A stretch of 64,000 nucleotides of DNA from Sphingopyxis fribergensis (GTDB lineage Bacteria; Pseudomonadota; Alphaproteobacteria; Sphingomonadales; Sphingomonadaceae). The notes beneath the pieces are model-generated. The model searched no databases. It worked only from the letters and a program-made list of their open reading frames with translations, and had not been told where the DNA came from. The translations under genes were made by a program, and so were the position numbers. Location: contig NZ_CP009122.1 of the NCBI RefSeq assembly GCF_000803645.1, positions 1,650,501 to 1,714,500 on the forward strand. The letters are read 5' to 3'. Shown one piece after another: positions 62,758-64,000 of this stretch (positions are counted from its first letter, which is position 1; each line of letters begins with the position of its first letter).

Positions 62758-62809
62758 CTCCCGTTTTTTTTGACTAATTTTGGAACGTTCATTCAATAAG
62801 GAGAATGAT

Positions 62810-63772
62810 ATGAAAGCCATTGCGCTGATATCGCCTGACGGCGGCCTGGACTTCGTCAACGTCCCCGAACCAGCGCCGGGTCCGGGGAATATCGTCGTCG
62901 AGATCGCTGCCGCAGGCGTCAATTTCATGGATATCGGGGTGCGCCGCGGCATGGCGTGGACCGATGTCGCTGACCCCAAGGTAATCGGCGTGGAGGGCGC
63001 GGGGCGGGTGGTCGCGCTGGGCCAGGGCGTCACCGGCTTTGCGATCGGTGATCGCGTCGCCTGGGTGTATGCGCCCGGAAGCTACGCCGAGCAGGTCGAG
63101 GTACCCGAGAACGCGCTGGTTCGGGTTCCCGATGCGATCGACGACCGCACGGCGGCAGCTATCATGATGCAGGGGCTGACCGCCAGCCACTTTGCGACCG
63201 ACTTCTATCCTGTGCAGCCCTGGGATGTCGCGCTCGTGCATGCCGCGGCCGGCGGTCTCGGCATGCTGCTGACGCAGATCGTCAAGCTGCGCGGCGGCAC
63301 GGTGATCGGGCGCGTGTCGAGCGTAGCGAAGGTCGAAGCAGCGCGCGGCGCCGGCGCAGACCACGTCATCGTCGATGAAGAGGGCCATTTTGCGGACCGC
63401 GTCCTAGCGCTAACTGGCGGCGAAGGCGTGAACGTCGTTTTTGACGGTTCGGGTCCGACGACATTCGCGGACTCGCTTGCTTCGCTCCGGAGGTCGGGCA
63501 CCTTCTGCTGGTTTGGGCCGGTGCTCGGCGGACCGGGACCCATCGACATCATGAGCCTGCCGAAGAGCATCAAGCTCGGTTACGCGGTCTTTTCCGACCA
63601 TATTCCGACGCCTGCGCTGTTGCGCGAACGCACGGCGCAATTATTCCAATGGATTATAGACGGAAAGCTGCGCGTCGAAATAGGCGGTGTCTATCCGCTT
63701 GCCGATGCGGCGCGCGCGCATGTGGACATGGAAAGCCGTCGGAGCACCGGCAAGCTGCTGCTCATTCCCTGA
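62810..63772 (+). CDS. NADPH:quinone oxidoreductase (zeta-crystallin-like MDR)
   Basis: 320 residues from MKAIALISPDGGL, preceded by AAGGAG. Zinc-free medium-chain fold: AAGVNFMDIGVRRGM, GVEGAGRVVALGQGV, the NADPH loop HAAAGGLGMLLTQIVK and VIGRVSSVAKVEAARGAGAD. Reduces quinones or enones in characterised members. Followed closely by an exported alpha/beta hydrolase in the same direction, possibly one operon. Confidence 0.92.
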   Translation: MKAIALISPDGGLDFVNVPEPAPGPGNIVVEIAAAGVNFMDIGVRRGMAWTDVADPKVIGVEGAGRVVALGQGVTGFAIGDRVAWVYAPGSYAEQVEVPENALVRVPDAIDDRTAAAIMMQGLTASHFATDFYPVQPWDVALVHAAAGGLGMLLTQIVKLRGGTVIGRVSSVAKVEAARGAGADHVIVDEEGHFADRVLALTGGEGVNVVFDGSGPTTFADSLASLRRSGTFCWFGPVLGGPGPIDIMSLPKSIKLGYAVFSDHIPTPALLRERTAQLFQWIIDGKLRVEIGGVYPLADAARAHVDMESRRSTGKLLLIP

Positions 63773-63788
63773 TGAGACAAAGGAGACG

Positions 63789-64000
63789 ATGATGACCCTG
63801 TTTCAAAACACCGATCGACGCGGCTTCCTGGCGCAGGCGCTGGCCGGGTCGGCTGCGACCATGGTTCTTGCGGTTCCGGAGTCCACGATTGCGGCCGCGC
63901 CTGCCGACTTCGGGCCGCTCAAGCATGTCCGTACGAGCTTGCTCGATATCGCCTATGCGGAAGTCGGCCCCGCGAGCGGCGCGCCGGTGCTGCTCATCCA
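63789..64000 (+). CDS. Alpha/beta hydrolase with Tat-like signal, cut by the window end
   Basis: Starts MMTLFQNTDRRGFLAQALAG with AAGGAGA before it. The DRRGFL motif and the alanine-rich stretch to TIAAAPAD look like a twin-arginine signal. The mature start IAYAEVGPASGAPVLLIH is the first strand region of an alpha/beta hydrolase. The catalytic part lies beyond the window. Confidence 0.75.
   Translation, partial: MMTLFQNTDRRGFLAQALAGSAATMVLAVPESTIAAAPADFGPLKHVRTSLLDIAYAEVGPASGAPVLLI

Noticed and set aside
62770..62797. Sigma-70 promoter TTGACT / TTCAAT before the quinone oxidoreductase
   Set aside because: The transcript would begin at or after the ribosome site, so the spacing makes it unlikely as the main promoter.

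Overview
The window looks like a chromosomal segment of a GC-rich alphaproteobacterium, most likely a sphingomonad (Sphingopyxis / Sphingomonas / Novosphingobium type). This is an inference from the dense TonB-dependent receptors, three separate ECF sigma/FecR pairs, sphingomonad-style small proteins and efflux sets, and the codon and base composition. No rRNA, tRNA or CRISPR array was seen.

Layout. 1-2.7 kb: a nitric-oxide defence island, with a truncated haemoglobin and flavohaemoglobin (Hmp) operon, a divergent NsrR repressor, and three matching 17-bp NsrR-type operators. 2.9-8.4 kb: an EmrAB-OprM type tripartite efflux operon with a TetR gene at its end and a second, divergent TetR gene across a palindromic control region. 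8.8-9.6 kb: a membrane protein of unknown function. 9.9-20.8 kb (locus A): ECF sigma, FecR anti-sigma, STN-containing TonB receptor, a 1,897-residue repeat-rich autotransporter and a TIGR03032-family protein, all on the plus strand. 21-26.9 kb: MBL hydrolase, SDR, a broken AhpD-like gene, a TMEM175-type channel, an orphan cytochrome b and an outer-membrane barrel. 27-30.9 kb: a signalling operon (Rrf2, FixJ-type regulator, single-domain receiver, PAS histidine kinase). 31-34.6 kb: a ketone-body/lipid operon (acetoacetate decarboxylase, patatin, 3-hydroxybutyrate dehydrogenase, small unknown gene) behind a wrecked catalase gene. 35-37.8 kb: an alpha/beta hydrolase and a GMC oxidoreductase. 37.8-46.3 kb (locus B): a second set of the same five families as locus A, in circularly permuted order on the minus strand. 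46.5-49.9 kb: a CoA-transferase remnant, a fosmidomycin-resistance type MFS pump with a divergent AraC regulator, and an integrase/IS91 transposase deletion fusion. 50-58.6 kb: a TonB receptor, then a third ECF sigma/FecR/TonB-receptor set with a small secreted protein whose signal peptide is frameshifted. Three promoters here share an unusual sequence consensus. 58.6-64 kb: TetR, a PF10118-type hydrolase and DUF2147, a small conserved protein, RlmJ, a TetR remnant, quinone oxidoreductase and a truncated alpha/beta hydrolase.

The most interesting signal is the pair of modules at 9.9-20.8 kb and 37.8-46.3 kb. Each joins an apparent cell-surface signalling set (TonB transducer, FecR, ECF sigma) to a giant beta-solenoid autotransporter and a cytoplasmic TIGR03032 protein. 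The same five families recur twice within 40 kb in different order, which argues that they work as one functional unit, for which I know no description. The second clear signal is the ECF regulon at 53-57 kb, where ATCCCCCC-N15/16-CGTCT(A/T) elements precede the sigma gene, the receptor gene and the small secreted protein gene.

Several genes are visibly decaying: catalase, AhpD-like, CoA-transferase, TetR, integrase/IS91, and the frameshifted secreted protein.
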